NCBI GenBank assembly: GCA_964623515.1
Contig: CAZURV010000001.1
Span: 62,001 to 126,000 of the forward strand
Length of the DNA stretch: 64,000 nucleotides
DNA from: RUG714 sp964623515
GTDB lineage: Bacteria > Bacillota > Clostridia > Oscillospirales > Acutalibacteraceae
Direction: 5' to 3'
The translations under genes were made by a program, and so were the position numbers. Under the pieces are notes generated by a model. It was given only the letters and a program-made list of their open reading frames with translations, was not told the origin of the DNA and did not search any database. Positions 1 through 9,462 of the stretch are shown here, piece by piece (position 1 is the stretch's first letter; each line of letters starts with the position of its first letter).

Positions 1-762
1 GTTTTTCTGCATGGCTCGCATAGTGATCTGCTCGAGACCGACAGGGAGTTCCGCATTTACAGTGCGGGGCATCTCCGCGTCTTTCTGAAGCTGCATAATA
101 GCGATGGATACGGCGCTGTCTCCCTGGAAAGGCACTTTCCCCGTTATCATCTCATAAAGCACAACGCCGGCAGAATAAATATCGGCTTTTTCATCGGTTA
201 CATCTCCGCGCGCCTGCTCCGGGCTTATATAATGAACAGAACCGATTGCGCCCTCGGTCATCGTTCTTGTATCCGAACGTGCGAATCGTGCAATCCCGAA
301 ATCTGTTACTTTTATATTCCCGTTTTGAAGCAGGATAATATTCTGCGGCTTAATATCCCTGTGGATAATTCCCTTGTCATGCGCATGCTGAAGCGCTTTT
401 AAAATCTGCGCTTCAAAATGAACCGCTTCTTTCCAATCCACGCAACCCTGTGTTTTTATATATTCTTTCAGGGTAATGCCGTCAATATATTCCATGACAA
501 TATACTGAATTTTTTCACCAAAGCTCACATCATAAACTTTCACGATATTCGGATGATTCAAAACGGCAATCGCCTTTGATTCATTTTTAAATTTACGGCG
601 GAACTCCTCATTTGCCAAAAATTCGTCTTTCAGTATTTTTACGGCAACTATCCTGTCGTCAATGTTATCATACGCCTTGTAAACAACGGCCATTCCTCCG
701 ACGCCTATAACTTCTTGTATCTCATATCTGCCATCCAATCTTTTACCAACAAAATTATCCAT
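1..762 (-). CDS. prkC: PrkC-type Ser/Thr protein kinase, N-terminal 254 residues (runs off the window)
   Basis: I translated this by hand from the ATG at 762, which follows a GGAGGAAT ribosome site. A Hanks-type kinase domain is visible: glycine loop GVGGMAVVY (21-28), catalytic Lys42 in VAVKIL, catalytic loop HRDIKPQN, DFGIAR, and a GSVHYISPEQ activation/P+1 segment. The kinase phosphorylates cytoplasmic proteins on Ser/Thr. PrkC family members usually carry a transmembrane helix and extracellular PASTA repeats that sense muropeptides; that half lies beyond the left edge and cannot be checked. It directly follows its cognate PP2C phosphatase gene, the usual Firmicutes prpC-prkC pair, and is surely co-transcribed with it. 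Confidence 0.93.
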   Translation of the reverse strand, partial: MDNFVGKRLDGRYEIQEVIGVGGMAVVYKAYDNIDDRIVAVKILKDEFLANEEFRRKFKNESKAIAVLNHPNIVKVYDVSFGEKIQYIVMEYIDGITLKEYIKTQGCVDWKEAVHFEAQILKALQHAHDKGIIHRDIKPQNIILLQNGNIKVTDFGIARFARSDTRTMTEGAIGSVHYISPEQARGDVTDEKADIYSAGVVLYEMITGKVPFQGDSAVSIAIMQLQKDAEMPRTVNAELPVGLEQITMRAMQKN

Positions 763-764
763 TT

Positions 765-1493
765 TTATTCCTCCTTGCCACAAACGGCAACAGCCGTTAT
801 ATTATCGTTTCCACCGTTTTCATTTGCTTTCATTATCAAAGTATTACAAAGATTATCAAAGGTCTGGCTTTTACAAATTTCATAAATATCGCTGTCGCTG
901 ATGCAATTTGTCAAACCGTCTGTACACAAAAGGATGATTTCTCCGTCTTCAACATCGACCTCTGTATAATCAACCTTTAGGGTGCTGTCAACGCCGAGCG
1001 CACGCGTGATGATATGCCTGCGGCTGTCGGTTTTCAACTGCTCTTTTGTTATCTTGTCAAGAGAATAAAGCTGTTGCAAATATGTATGATCTGTTGTAAG
1101 CTGAACGATATCCTCTCCTATTTTGTACGCACGGCTGTCTCCGTCATAAGCGATGTGCGCAACACCGTTCTTTAAAATGAGCGCAACAACCGTTGTTCCC
1201 ATTCCCGCAAGTTCACTTCCCGCGGCTTCATTGTAAATTTTGATATTGGCCGCCGTTATAGCCGATTCCAGAAGATTTTTAATCGCGCGGGATTTCATTT
1301 TTGCGGAATAGGAAAGGCTTAGTTGATTTTTAATAATTTCAACCGCCATTTCACTGGCAACTTCTCCGCCGCGCATTCCGCCCATGCCGTCGCAGACCAC
1401 TGCCCATACAGCGTCTTCAAAACAGCCGTAAGCGAAATTATCTTCATTATTCGTTCTTACTTTGCCGACATCTGAAAGACCGTTTATTCTCAA
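765..1493 (-). CDS. prpC: PP2C-family Ser/Thr phosphatase PrpC/Stp
   Basis: 242 residues, the full length of bacterial Stp/PrpC. Metal-binding PP2C motifs are present: NNEDNFAYG near the N-terminus, VCDGMGGMRGGEVAS, DGDSRAY and the C-terminal LCTDGLTN and GGNDNITAV. It dephosphorylates Ser/Thr phosphoproteins and opposes the kinase encoded just downstream. The start is TTG at 1493, chosen because AAGGAGGTG lies five bases before it; the TTGA overlaps the rlmN stop codon, so translation is probably coupled. Confidence 0.95.
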   Translation of the reverse strand: MRINGLSDVGKVRTNNEDNFAYGCFEDAVWAVVCDGMGGMRGGEVASEMAVEIIKNQLSLSYSAKMKSRAIKNLLESAITAANIKIYNEAAGSELAGMGTTVVALILKNGVAHIAYDGDSRAYKIGEDIVQLTTDHTYLQQLYSLDKITKEQLKTDSRRHIITRALGVDSTLKVDYTEVDVEDGEIILLCTDGLTNCISDSDIYEICKSQTFDNLCNTLIMKANENGGNDNITAVAVCGKEE

Positions 1494-2533
1494 TGCCGCA
1501 CCTCCTTAATGTGTTTCTGTCTGAGCTGACCGCAGGATGCGTTTATATCCGAACCGAGCGTTCTGCGGACAGTGACGTTTATTCCGTTTTTATTTAATAT
1601 ATTCGTAAATCTCTGTATACACTGCACAGAGCTCTCCGCATATGAATTTTCATTTACGGGATTTACCGGTATTAGGTTTACATGACAGAGCATACCGCCG
1701 ATTAAACCGGCAAGTTCCTTTGCACATTCATCACTGTCGTTTAGGCCTTTAATCATTGCATATTCAAAGCTTACCCTCCGCGATGTATGTTTCGCATAAC
1801 TTCGGCAGGCGGCTATGAGTTCTTTAACACCGTATTTTCGGTTTATCGGCATCATTCTGCTTCGTATCCCGTCATTCGGAGCATGGAGCGAAACGGAAAG
1901 CGTAAGCGGAAGGTGCATTTCTTCGAGTTCTGCAATTTTCGGTACAATTCCGCATGTTGAGAGTGTTATATGTCGCATAGACAAATGAATACCGTTTTCA
2001 TCCGTAACAAGTCTGAGGAATTTCATCACGTTATCAAAATTATCCAAAGGCTCTCCCATTCCCATAAGAACAATATGGGATATACGCACATTGCGCTCTC
2101 GCTGCACAACATAAATCTGGCTGAGAATCTCACCTGCTGATAAAGAACGCGCACAGCCGTTAACAGTTGAAGCGCAAAACGTACAACCCATTTTACATCC
2201 AACCTGGCTTGAGACACACAAGGTATAGCCATACTTATATTTCATTAAAACGCTTTCTATGTATTCGCCGTCAAACAAGCGAAAAAGATATTTAACTGTT
2301 CCGTCAAGCTTTGAAATATATCGCTTTTCAACCGTACAGTTTTTTATGATAAAATCGTTTTTCAACCGTTCAATCAGTTTTTTGGGGATATTGGTCATTT
2401 CATCAAATGAAACGGCAAACTGCCTGTGCAGCCAGTGGTATATCTGCTCTGTGCGGAACGTCTGAACACCATAATCGGAAAGCACTTCGGAAAGTTCATT
2501 TTTATTTAAAGATTTAATATCAATTCTATCCAT
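1490..2533 (-). CDS. rlmN: 23S rRNA (adenine2503-C2)/tRNA(adenine37-C2)-methyltransferase RlmN
   Basis: 347 residues, normal for the family. This radical SAM enzyme methylates C2 of A2503 in 23S rRNA and of A37 in some tRNAs. The iron-sulfur cluster motif CKMGCTFC is followed by the SAM-binding GMGEPLDN. A C-terminal ASCGQLR carries the Cys expected to form the methylated/protein-RNA intermediate. The N-terminal segment resembles the helical RNA-binding domain of RlmN. It overlaps the stop of rsmB by eight bases, within the conserved rsmB-rlmN-prpC-prkC order. Confidence 0.96.
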   Translation of the reverse strand: MDRIDIKSLNKNELSEVLSDYGVQTFRTEQIYHWLHRQFAVSFDEMTNIPKKLIERLKNDFIIKNCTVEKRYISKLDGTVKYLFRLFDGEYIESVLMKYKYGYTLCVSSQVGCKMGCTFCASTVNGCARSLSAGEILSQIYVVQRERNVRISHIVLMGMGEPLDNFDNVMKFLRLVTDENGIHLSMRHITLSTCGIVPKIAELEEMHLPLTLSVSLHAPNDGIRSRMMPINRKYGVKELIAACRSYAKHTSRRVSFEYAMIKGLNDSDECAKELAGLIGGMLCHVNLIPVNPVNENSYAESSVQCIQRFTNILNKNGINVTVRRTLGSDINASCGQLRQKHIKEVRH

Positions 2534-3800
2534 TCTTTTTAATTATACCGATAAAAAAACCATCGGTTCCGTCAATATGCGGAAGGTATGTTTTCTCCGA
2601 AATATATTCTGCTCCGGAATTTTTTGCAAATCGCCTTAAAAGAATTTCATTTTCTTCCGGAATCAGCGTACACGTTGAATAAACCAGAATCCCGCCTTTT
2701 TTAAGATAACGGTAAGACGTTTCAAGGATTTTATATTGTATATCCGAAAGTCCCTGAAATTCTGAACGCTTTTTGTATTTAATTTCCGGCTTGCGCCTGA
2801 TTATGCCAAGCCCCGAACACGGAACGTCACAGAGAACTCTGTCAAACGCGCCTAAATTCGGGTTGAATACGGACGCATCATTTTTAAACGCTTTTATGAT
2901 ATGTAAACCAAGCCTCTGCGCACCGTTATTTATCAGATTTATTTTATGCTCATATAAATCACAGGCGATAACTTCACCCGAATTATTCATATTCTCGGCA
3001 ATCGTAAAAGCTTTTCCTCCCGGTGCAGAGCAGGCATCAAGCACTCTCTCACCCGGCTGGGCACCCAAGGAATCGGCGCATAGCTGTGAAGCGGTATCCT
3101 GCACATGGAAGTATCCGCTTTTAAATCCCGGCAAAGCCTCAACCGCACCGGCCTTTGAAAGTATAACAGATTTTTCACACAGAGGATTCACTCTGTAATG
3201 TACTCCGTTGTTATGCAAAACAGATAAATAATCTTTTAAATTTGTTTGAACAGTATTCACACGAAGCACCGTTTCCTGCGCCCAAAGCGAAGAAGCAAGA
3301 ATTTTTTCCGCGCCATTATCACTGTAAACACGACGTAAAAGATCAGCTATCCAAACCTCTGCGGAATATTTTATACTTAAATATTCGGAAAATTTGTTTT
3401 TGTCGGGTAAAAGAATCCCTTTTGCATCAACGGATCGAAGCACCGCGTTTATCAGCCCTGCCGCATAGGCGCACTTATTGCGCTTTGCAAGTTCTATGCT
3501 TTCGTTCACCGCCGCGCCCGAGGGCACTTTATCCATAAACAGTAGCTGATAAACGCCCATACGCAAAATAATCAGAACCTCGGGTCTGAGTTTTTTTAAA
3601 GGCTGTTTTAAAGACAGTGAGAGCTGATAATCCAGCGTCATCATCCTTTCGGTAACTCCGTAAAAAAGTGATGACACAAAGGCCTTGTCCCTTTGAGAAA
3701 ATTCGTTTTTCTTAAAAAATGAATGCAGAAGAATATTGGAATAGGATTTATCGAAATATGCCTTTGTTAACAGAGTGAAGGCTGCCTGACGCGGGTTCAT
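2526..3800 (-). CDS. rsmB: 16S rRNA (cytosine967-C5)-methyltransferase RsmB
   Basis: 424 residues. The N-terminal about 140 residues resemble the NusB-like RNA-binding domain (NPRQAAFTLL, SGAAVNESIELAK). The C-terminal Rossmann methyltransferase has the SAM motif DACSAPGGKAFT and the two RNA m5C Cys motifs DVPCSGLGI and YSTCTL. It methylates C967 of 16S rRNA during 30S assembly. ATG at 3800 overlaps the stop of the preceding metallopeptidase gene by four bases, so coupling is likely. Confidence 0.95.
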   Translation of the reverse strand: MNPRQAAFTLLTKAYFDKSYSNILLHSFFKKNEFSQRDKAFVSSLFYGVTERMMTLDYQLSLSLKQPLKKLRPEVLIILRMGVYQLLFMDKVPSGAAVNESIELAKRNKCAYAAGLINAVLRSVDAKGILLPDKNKFSEYLSIKYSAEVWIADLLRRVYSDNGAEKILASSLWAQETVLRVNTVQTNLKDYLSVLHNNGVHYRVNPLCEKSVILSKAGAVEALPGFKSGYFHVQDTASQLCADSLGAQPGERVLDACSAPGGKAFTIAENMNNSGEVIACDLYEHKINLINNGAQRLGLHIIKAFKNDASVFNPNLGAFDRVLCDVPCSGLGIIRRKPEIKYKKRSEFQGLSDIQYKILETSYRYLKKGGILVYSTCTLIPEENEILLRRFAKNSGAEYISEKTYLPHIDGTDGFFIGIIKKNG

Positions 3801-4534
3801 CTTCTTCTGTTATTTATCATCAGGAATAATCTTAAAATCGTAAGGAGCGATGATGCCATTGCCGCAACATAAGTCAAAGCGGCAGCGGAAAGCACCTTTT
3901 TAGCGCCGACATATTCCCCGGATGATAAAATATTTGTTTCTTTTATGGCAGCAAGCGCTCTTGCGGAAGCGTTAAATTCAACGGGCAATGTTGCAAGCTG
4001 AAAAACAAATACAGTACCGTACAATATTAACCCTGCATAGGCAATCGTTGTGAAAATGGAGCCTACATAAGAAAAGATTAAACCGATTATACAAAGCGGA
4101 AGTCCGATTGATGAACCAATATTCGCTATGGGAATCACATGATTTCTGATTTTTATCGGGAAATAATTTTCATTGTACTGACAGGCGTGCCCTGCTTCAT
4201 GACAGGCTATACCCACCGCCGCTATGCTCGTACCGTTAAAAACATCCTGTGAGAGATGAATAACTTTAGAACGCGGATTGTAATTATCCGAAAGTTTCCC
4301 TTCAATCTGTTCAATTCTGACATCGTTAACTCCGTGCGAACGCAACAGCATTTGCGCCGCCTGCGCTCCGGTAATTCTTCTTGAATTCCCTATTTTTGAA
4401 TATTTTTTATACCTGCTGTTCACAAGAAATTGTGCAAAAAGGCAGAGTACAAACGGAATGATTATTAAAATCCACTGCAACATATACGTACTGCCGTAAT
4501 ATCCTCCGTAGCCGTAACCATAATACAAATACAT
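3797..4534 (-). CDS. YugP-like neutral zinc metallopeptidase, membrane protein
   Basis: 245 residues with an N-terminal Tyr/Gly-rich stretch (YYGYGYGGYYG), a transmembrane helix at about 18-38, the zinc site HEAGHACQY at about 132, and two or three more hydrophobic helices. This is the DUF zinc-metallopeptidase_2 family typified by B. subtilis YugP; the substrate is unknown. Its start overlaps the fmt stop (TGATG). It sits between fmt and rsmB, where B. subtilis has no gene; my impression is that this insertion is common in Clostridia. Confidence 0.88.
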   Translation of the reverse strand: MYLYYGYGYGGYYGSTYMLQWILIIIPFVLCLFAQFLVNSRYKKYSKIGNSRRITGAQAAQMLLRSHGVNDVRIEQIEGKLSDNYNPRSKVIHLSQDVFNGTSIAAVGIACHEAGHACQYNENYFPIKIRNHVIPIANIGSSIGLPLCIIGLIFSYVGSIFTTIAYAGLILYGTVFVFQLATLPVEFNASARALAAIKETNILSSGEYVGAKKVLSAAALTYVAAMASSLLTILRLFLMINNRRR

Positions 4535-5457
4535 CAGCTGAATTTCTCTCCTTCCTGAATCCGGTTGCCGACAAGAAAAGAAACCGTATGCATTTTCTTC
4601 CTCCCCGGTGCCTGAATTTCTTTTATTTCATAAGCTGTACCGCCTCCGCAGGCAATCACAAGCTTTTTTTTGCTTTGAATAACCGTTCCCGGTTCTTTAT
4701 CTGTTTGGATTTCACATGGTTTACCCGAATGAATTTTATAAACCGCACCTCGATAAGATGCCGTTGCAACAGGCCATTCCGCCAGTCCCCTAACCTGATT
4801 ATGAATTTCAGCGGAAGAGTTATTCCAGTCAACAGGCGACATGGATTTAACAATCATCGGACTGTAATCTGCTTTTGAGTCATCTTGTTTAACCGGAGTC
4901 AAAGAATCCAAATTTTCAAGAGTTTTTACAAGCAAATTCGCCCCGAGAACCGCAAGCCTTGCGAAAAGCTCCGGAGAAGTTTCATCTTCGCCGATTTCGG
5001 TTTCTTCCTGCAGAAGTATATCACCTGTATCCAGTCCCTCTGCCATATACATCGTGGTTACGCCCGTAATTTTTTCACCGTTTAAAACCGCACGCTGAAT
5101 CGGAGCTGCACCCCTGTATCTCGGAAGGAGAGATCCATGAACATTCACACATCCTTTAGACGGAATATCCAAAATGGATTTCGGCAATATTTTACCATAA
5201 GCCACAACAATTATTATTTCAGGATTCAGTGCTTTTATAAGCTCTTGTGATTCTCTGTTCCTTAAACTTGCAGGCTGAAAAACTTTAATTCCGTTTTCAA
5301 GCGCCGTTTCCTTAACAGGAGGGAAAGCAAGCTTATGACCCCTGCCCTTTGGTTTGTCCGGCTGACAGAAAACACCGGCAATGTCATAGCCTTTTTCAAT
5401 CAGCTTTTTCAGCGAAGGAACTGCAAAATCAGGCGTGCCCATAAAGACTATTCTCAT
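4534..5457 (-). CDS. fmt: Methionyl-tRNA formyltransferase
   Basis: 307 residues, standard length. It transfers the formyl group of 10-formyl-THF to initiator Met-tRNA. Visible are the N-terminal Rossmann start RIVFMGTPDFAVPSL, the catalytic region VNVHGSLLPRYRGAAPIQ, and the DTGDILLQ segment, followed by the C-terminal tRNA-binding beta-barrel. It is coupled to def by a four-base overlap, pairing formylation with deformylation, as in most bacteria. Confidence 0.97.
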   Translation of the reverse strand: MRIVFMGTPDFAVPSLKKLIEKGYDIAGVFCQPDKPKGRGHKLAFPPVKETALENGIKVFQPASLRNRESQELIKALNPEIIIVVAYGKILPKSILDIPSKGCVNVHGSLLPRYRGAAPIQRAVLNGEKITGVTTMYMAEGLDTGDILLQEETEIGEDETSPELFARLAVLGANLLVKTLENLDSLTPVKQDDSKADYSPMIVKSMSPVDWNNSSAEIHNQVRGLAEWPVATASYRGAVYKIHSGKPCEIQTDKEPGTVIQSKKKLVIACGGGTAYEIKEIQAPGRKKMHTVSFLVGNRIQEGEKFS

Positions 5458-5909
5458 TCGTTCGTTACCTCTTCAATCATATTATCTATAAACAATATAC
5501 CGTCAAGATGATCAATTTCATGGCAGAAAGCCCTTGCCTTAAGACCTTCTCCTTTATATACGCACCACTGACCGTGTCTGTTCTGCGCCTTAACTTTAAC
5601 GGTCATCGGACGAAGTGTTATACCGTTTCTACCGGGAAGCGACAGACATCCTTCTATTTCTTTCTGCTCGCCCTCGCGCTCTACGATTTCCGGATTAACA
5701 AGCTCCATAAGACCGTCTCCGACATCAATAACTACAACTCTGCGCAAGACTCCTACCTGCGGCGCCGCAAGACCGACTCCGTTTGCAGAATACATCGTTT
5801 CCGCCATATCATCAATCAAAACAGACAATCTTTCATCAAATTTTTCAACCGTACGCGCTTTTTTACGCAGTATATCGTCTCCTATTTTTACAATATTTCT
5901 GAGCGCCAT
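5454..5909 (-). CDS. def: Peptide deformylase
   Basis: 151 residues from the ATG at 5909 (MALRNIVKIGD), preceded by GAGGAAG; a GTG 15 bases upstream is less likely because it lacks a ribosome site. All three PDF motifs are present: GVGLAAPQ, EGCLSLPG (zinc Cys) and HEIDHLDG (two zinc His and catalytic Glu). It removes the formyl group from nascent proteins. The short form without C-terminal extension is typical of type 1-like clostridial enzymes. Confidence 0.97.
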   Translation of the reverse strand: MALRNIVKIGDDILRKKARTVEKFDERLSVLIDDMAETMYSANGVGLAAPQVGVLRRVVVIDVGDGLMELVNPEIVEREGEQKEIEGCLSLPGRNGITLRPMTVKVKAQNRHGQWCVYKGEGLKARAFCHEIDHLDGILFIDNMIEEVTNE

Positions 5910-5920
5910 AATACTTCCTC

Positions 5921-8383
5921 TCACATAATATCCGCAGGATTTATATCTATAAAAGCCGTAACCGCTTTAAATTCTTTTTTATTATAATAATCAAACAATA
6001 CCTTTCGTATCATTTCTCTGAAACGTTTTCCATTCTTGCATTTTATAATTAAACGGTATCTGTATTTATTATTTGCCTTAGCAACCCTCGCCGGAAGAGG
6101 TCCAAGCACAATCATTTTCTGCTCCGTGAACTCTTCCGAACTGTATTTTCTGAGCATTTTTAAAAAATATGATGCACCGTTTGAAACCGACGATTCATCT
6201 GTACCTACAAAACCTACCAAGCACAAATCACAGTACGGAGGATAAACCATAAGCTCACGCATTTTAATTTCAGATTTATAAAATTCGCGGTAGTCCTGCC
6301 TTGCGGCTATTTCTATAATCGGATTATCAGGCGTATCCGTTTGAATATACGCTTTTCCTTTTTTGTCTCCTCTGCCTGAACGCCCCACAACCTGCGTAAT
6401 TAAATCAAATGTGTTTTCGGCGCATCTGTAATCGTAATTATACAGCGTACTGTCTGCATTCAGCACACCTACAAGCGTTACGGACGGAAAATCAAGTCCT
6501 TTTGCAACCATCTGCGTTCCGATAAGCACATCATAATCACCGTTTGAAAACGCCGAAAGCATTTTTTCATGTGCCTGCTTATTTAAAGTGGTATCCATAT
6601 CCATACGCAAAATCCGACCGCCCGGCAATATACGCCGGAGTTCTTCTTCAACACGCTGTGTTCCTGTTCCGCTTAATCGTATATCATGGCTTCCGCACTC
6701 GGCGCATTGCATATGATTTATTTCCACGGAATATCCGCAGTAATGGCACATCGCTCTCCTGTTGGCTTTGTGATATGTGAGCGATATACTGCAATTCGGG
6801 CAGGTGAGGACAGTTTCGCAAACATTGCATACAGCAAAGGTATGATAGCCTCTCCTGTTAATCAGCAAAATAGACTGTTCTTTATTCTTATAATTATCTT
6901 TAAGCGCCGATTCCAGCTCACAGCTTACGGAACGTTTTGTACCGTCCGCATTCAGCTCGTTTCGCATATCTACACAGTAAACTTCCGGCAAAATGGAATT
7001 CCCAAATCTTTTCGGAATCTCAGCCAAACTGTATCTTCCGCACAGCGCATAAGCAAAGCTTTCCACACTCGGTGTGGCGCTTCCGAGAACCAGCAGAGCA
7101 TTGTGATAAACACACCGGAATTTAGCAACCTCCGTAGCGTGGTACCTCGGAGTCTGTTCGGATTTGTATGTATGCTCCTGCTCTTCGTCCAGGATGATAA
7201 GACCTATATTGTCAAGCGGAGCAAATACCGCCGAACGCGTGCCGACAACAATATCTGCTTCATGGTTTTTTGCTCTTTTCCATTCATCCATCCGCTGCCC
7301 TACGGAAAGTCTTGAATGAAAAACTGCAATCCGTCTGCCGTATCTCTTATGAAAAAGCGCAAGAGTCTGCGGCGTTAAAGATATTTCGGGAACCATTAGA
7401 ATGACCTGTCTGCCCGCGTCGATAACTTTATCAATCAGCTTCAGATAAACCTGCGTCTTTCCGCTTCCGGTAACTCCGTAAAGTAGAGCGCATAAAGCTG
7501 ATTTTTTTTCTTTGTAATCATTTAAAATTTTATCGTAAGCAGACTGTTGCAAACTGTTCAGCTTAATCTCGTCACGTACGCCGTCCGGAGCGTTTTTATA
7601 CGGATTGCGATAAATCTCGCTTTCGTAATATTCGGCTATCCCTTTTTTTACAACTGCATCCGCAACAGCTTTTGTTACACCACAGAAATACAGGACTTCC
7701 TTAACCGAAGCACCGCCTGTATCCCGAAGCAAATCGGCAACGCTTTTCTGTTTAGGTGTAAGCAACGGAACAATTTCATCTAACTTATCATCTTCGGCGC
7801 AAAGCCTTATCATCTTTTCAGAAGCGTCTCCGGCATTCCGTTTTGCATTGTTAAAAGATTCGGCATAGCCTGTTTTTTCAAGGTATTCGGGAATATCAGA
7901 AGATTTTTTTAATCCGAAAACTTTTATAATTTCGTCGCGTTCAACCCATCCGCCGTTTTCAGTTAAGTACTTATAAATACCGAGATAATCGCCGAAGAGT
8001 TTATCTGCTTTTGCCACACTCACTTTGCGTGCCTTAAAGCTCACTGTATTTTTTAAACCGATTCCTTTCGGAAGCATTGCTTTAACAACGTCATAATAAG
8101 AACAGAACGCAGTATCTTTCAACCATGCGGCAAGTTTCAGCATTTCATCGTTCAGATACGGCTCGGAATCCAAAACGGATATGACGGATTTTTTGTTTTC
8201 GGCAGCACCTTCATAAACACGCATAATAATTCCCTGACGGTTACGATTTCCCCTGCCGAACGGCACAAGAACTCTTATGCCGTTTTTGGCTGTGCGCTCA
8301 AGTTCCGGGGGAATTAAATAATCATAAAGCTTATCAAAATAAAGTGCCGCATTGTCAAGCGCAACGCATGCTATCTTCGCCAT
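5921..8383 (-). CDS. priA: Primosomal replication-restart helicase PriA
   Basis: 820 residues. The N-terminal 3'-DNA-binding domain and winged helix are followed by a superfamily 2 helicase core with Walker A GVTGSGKTQ, Walker B ILDEEQEHTYK and GSATPSVES. The zinc-binding insertion shows paired cysteines (CNVCETVLTCPNC, CHYCG, CAECG). Motif VI is QVVGRSGRGDKKG. PriA reloads the replisome at stalled forks. The B. subtilis order is rpoZ-coaBC-priA-def; here coaBC is absent and only 37 bases separate rpoZ from priA. Confidence 0.97.
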   Translation of the reverse strand: MAKIACVALDNAALYFDKLYDYLIPPELERTAKNGIRVLVPFGRGNRNRQGIIMRVYEGAAENKKSVISVLDSEPYLNDEMLKLAAWLKDTAFCSYYDVVKAMLPKGIGLKNTVSFKARKVSVAKADKLFGDYLGIYKYLTENGGWVERDEIIKVFGLKKSSDIPEYLEKTGYAESFNNAKRNAGDASEKMIRLCAEDDKLDEIVPLLTPKQKSVADLLRDTGGASVKEVLYFCGVTKAVADAVVKKGIAEYYESEIYRNPYKNAPDGVRDEIKLNSLQQSAYDKILNDYKEKKSALCALLYGVTGSGKTQVYLKLIDKVIDAGRQVILMVPEISLTPQTLALFHKRYGRRIAVFHSRLSVGQRMDEWKRAKNHEADIVVGTRSAVFAPLDNIGLIILDEEQEHTYKSEQTPRYHATEVAKFRCVYHNALLVLGSATPSVESFAYALCGRYSLAEIPKRFGNSILPEVYCVDMRNELNADGTKRSVSCELESALKDNYKNKEQSILLINRRGYHTFAVCNVCETVLTCPNCSISLTYHKANRRAMCHYCGYSVEINHMQCAECGSHDIRLSGTGTQRVEEELRRILPGGRILRMDMDTTLNKQAHEKMLSAFSNGDYDVLIGTQMVAKGLDFPSVTLVGVLNADSTLYNYDYRCAENTFDLITQVVGRSGRGDKKGKAYIQTDTPDNPIIEIAARQDYREFYKSEIKMRELMVYPPYCDLCLVGFVGTDESSVSNGASYFLKMLRKYSSEEFTEQKMIVLGPLPARVAKANNKYRYRLIIKCKNGKRFREMIRKVLFDYYNKKEFKAVTAFIDINPADIM

Positions 8384-8420
8384 TTTTCACCCTGAATCAT
8401 TCTTCCAACATATGGAATTA

Positions 8421-8627
8421 TTATTCCTTAATTTCGTCCGGCTCAACGATTTCGAGATTACCGTTCATAAACTCGTTAAGAGCCGTTGAAACCGGTTTTT
8501 CCGTTATAATTTTTTCTTCTTCCAGTGCTTCATCCGTAATTTCACGCGCTCTTTTCGCAGTTGCAATCACAAGAGAATATCTGCTCGTGTTCCCCTTGCA
8601 GAGTTTATTTAAATCTGGATTCAACAT
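8421..8627 (-). CDS. rpoZ: DNA-directed RNA polymerase omega subunit
   Basis: 68 residues. It carries the RpoZ signature region SRYSLVIATAKRAREIT followed by an acidic tail and KPVSTALNEFMNG. Omega stabilises assembly of beta-prime into RNA polymerase. The ATG is preceded by GAGGAATAATT and lies two bases after the gmk stop, the conserved gmk-rpoZ arrangement. Confidence 0.93.
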   Translation of the reverse strand: MLNPDLNKLCKGNTSRYSLVIATAKRAREITDEALEEEKIITEKPVSTALNEFMNGNLEIVEPDEIKE

Positions 8628-8629
8628 AA

Positions 8630-9190
8630 TTATTCCTCACTTTTTATAATTTGATATATTTCATTAACGGTCCTTTTCAGGTCATCGTTAACAATTATGT
8701 AATCGTAATCGTCTTTATAACGCAGTTCCTCTTTCGCACGTACCAAACGTTCCGCTATAGTCTGCTTAGTTTCCGTACCCCTGCCCGAAAGACGTTTTTC
8801 AAGTTCTCCGAAACTCGGAGGCATAAGGAAAATAGTTATAAGATTATCCGGGTGGGTTTTTCTTACATTTTGGGTTCCCATAACTTCAATATCCAGCAAA
8901 ATATCGGTTCCTGTATTCTGAATTTCGGCAATTTCTTTTTTCGGAGTTCCGTAAAAATTGCCTCCGTATTCAGTATATTCAAGAAAATCACCGTTTAAAA
9001 TCCCTTTACGGAAAACATCTTTATTCACAAAATAATAATGAACCCCGTGTATTTCACCCGGTCTTGGTTTCCTGGTAGTCATAGAAACGGAAAGTTTCAA
9101 ATTATCATCCATCTCCAGCAAATTACTAATAATCGTTCCTTTGCCACATCCGGATGGCCCTGATATTATAACAAGCTTTCCCTTTTTCAT
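8630..9190 (-). CDS. gmk: Guanylate kinase
   Basis: 186 residues. It phosphorylates GMP to GDP using ATP. The P-loop SGPSGCGKGT is at the N-terminus, followed by the GMP-binding segments TTRKPRPGE and YGTPKKEI, and the lid region with RGTETKQTIAERL. The strong ribosome site CGGAGGAAGT precedes the ATG, and the start overlaps the stop of remA by four bases. Confidence 0.97.
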   Translation of the reverse strand: MKKGKLVIISGPSGCGKGTIISNLLEMDDNLKLSVSMTTRKPRPGEIHGVHYYFVNKDVFRKGILNGDFLEYTEYGGNFYGTPKKEIAEIQNTGTDILLDIEVMGTQNVRKTHPDNLITIFLMPPSFGELEKRLSGRGTETKQTIAERLVRAKEELRYKDDYDYIIVNDDLKRTVNEIYQIIKSEE

Positions 9191-9438
9191 ACTTCCTCCG
9201 CACTATCATCGTTAAATTTTGCTGTAATTTTTTCTGTTGACAGATAAGACAGTACGATATGATCACTGTCCATTATAATAACAGATTTTGTTTTTCTGCC
9301 CTGCGTAGCGTCAATAAGCATACTTTTTTCTTTCGCACTGCCTATGATGCGCTTTGCCGGGCTGGAATCGGGAGAAACAACTGAAATCACCCTGCTTGCA
9401 TTCACGGTATTTCCGAATCCTATATTCACAAGTTTCAT
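9187..9438 (-). CDS. remA: RemA/DUF370 family DNA-binding regulator
   Basis: 83 residues, beginning KLVNIGFGNTVNASRVISVV, which is the DUF370/RemA signature. In B. subtilis RemA is an oligomeric DNA-binding activator of matrix and osmoprotection genes. Here function is inferred only from family and from the conserved yicC-remA-gmk-rpoZ neighbourhood. The ATG follows GGAGAAGAAATA. Confidence 0.93.
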   Translation of the reverse strand: MKLVNIGFGNTVNASRVISVVSPDSSPAKRIIGSAKEKSMLIDATQGRKTKSVIIMDSDHIVLSYLSTEKITAKFNDDSAEEV

Positions 9439-9462
9439 TATTTCTTCTCCATCCGTTTTTGA

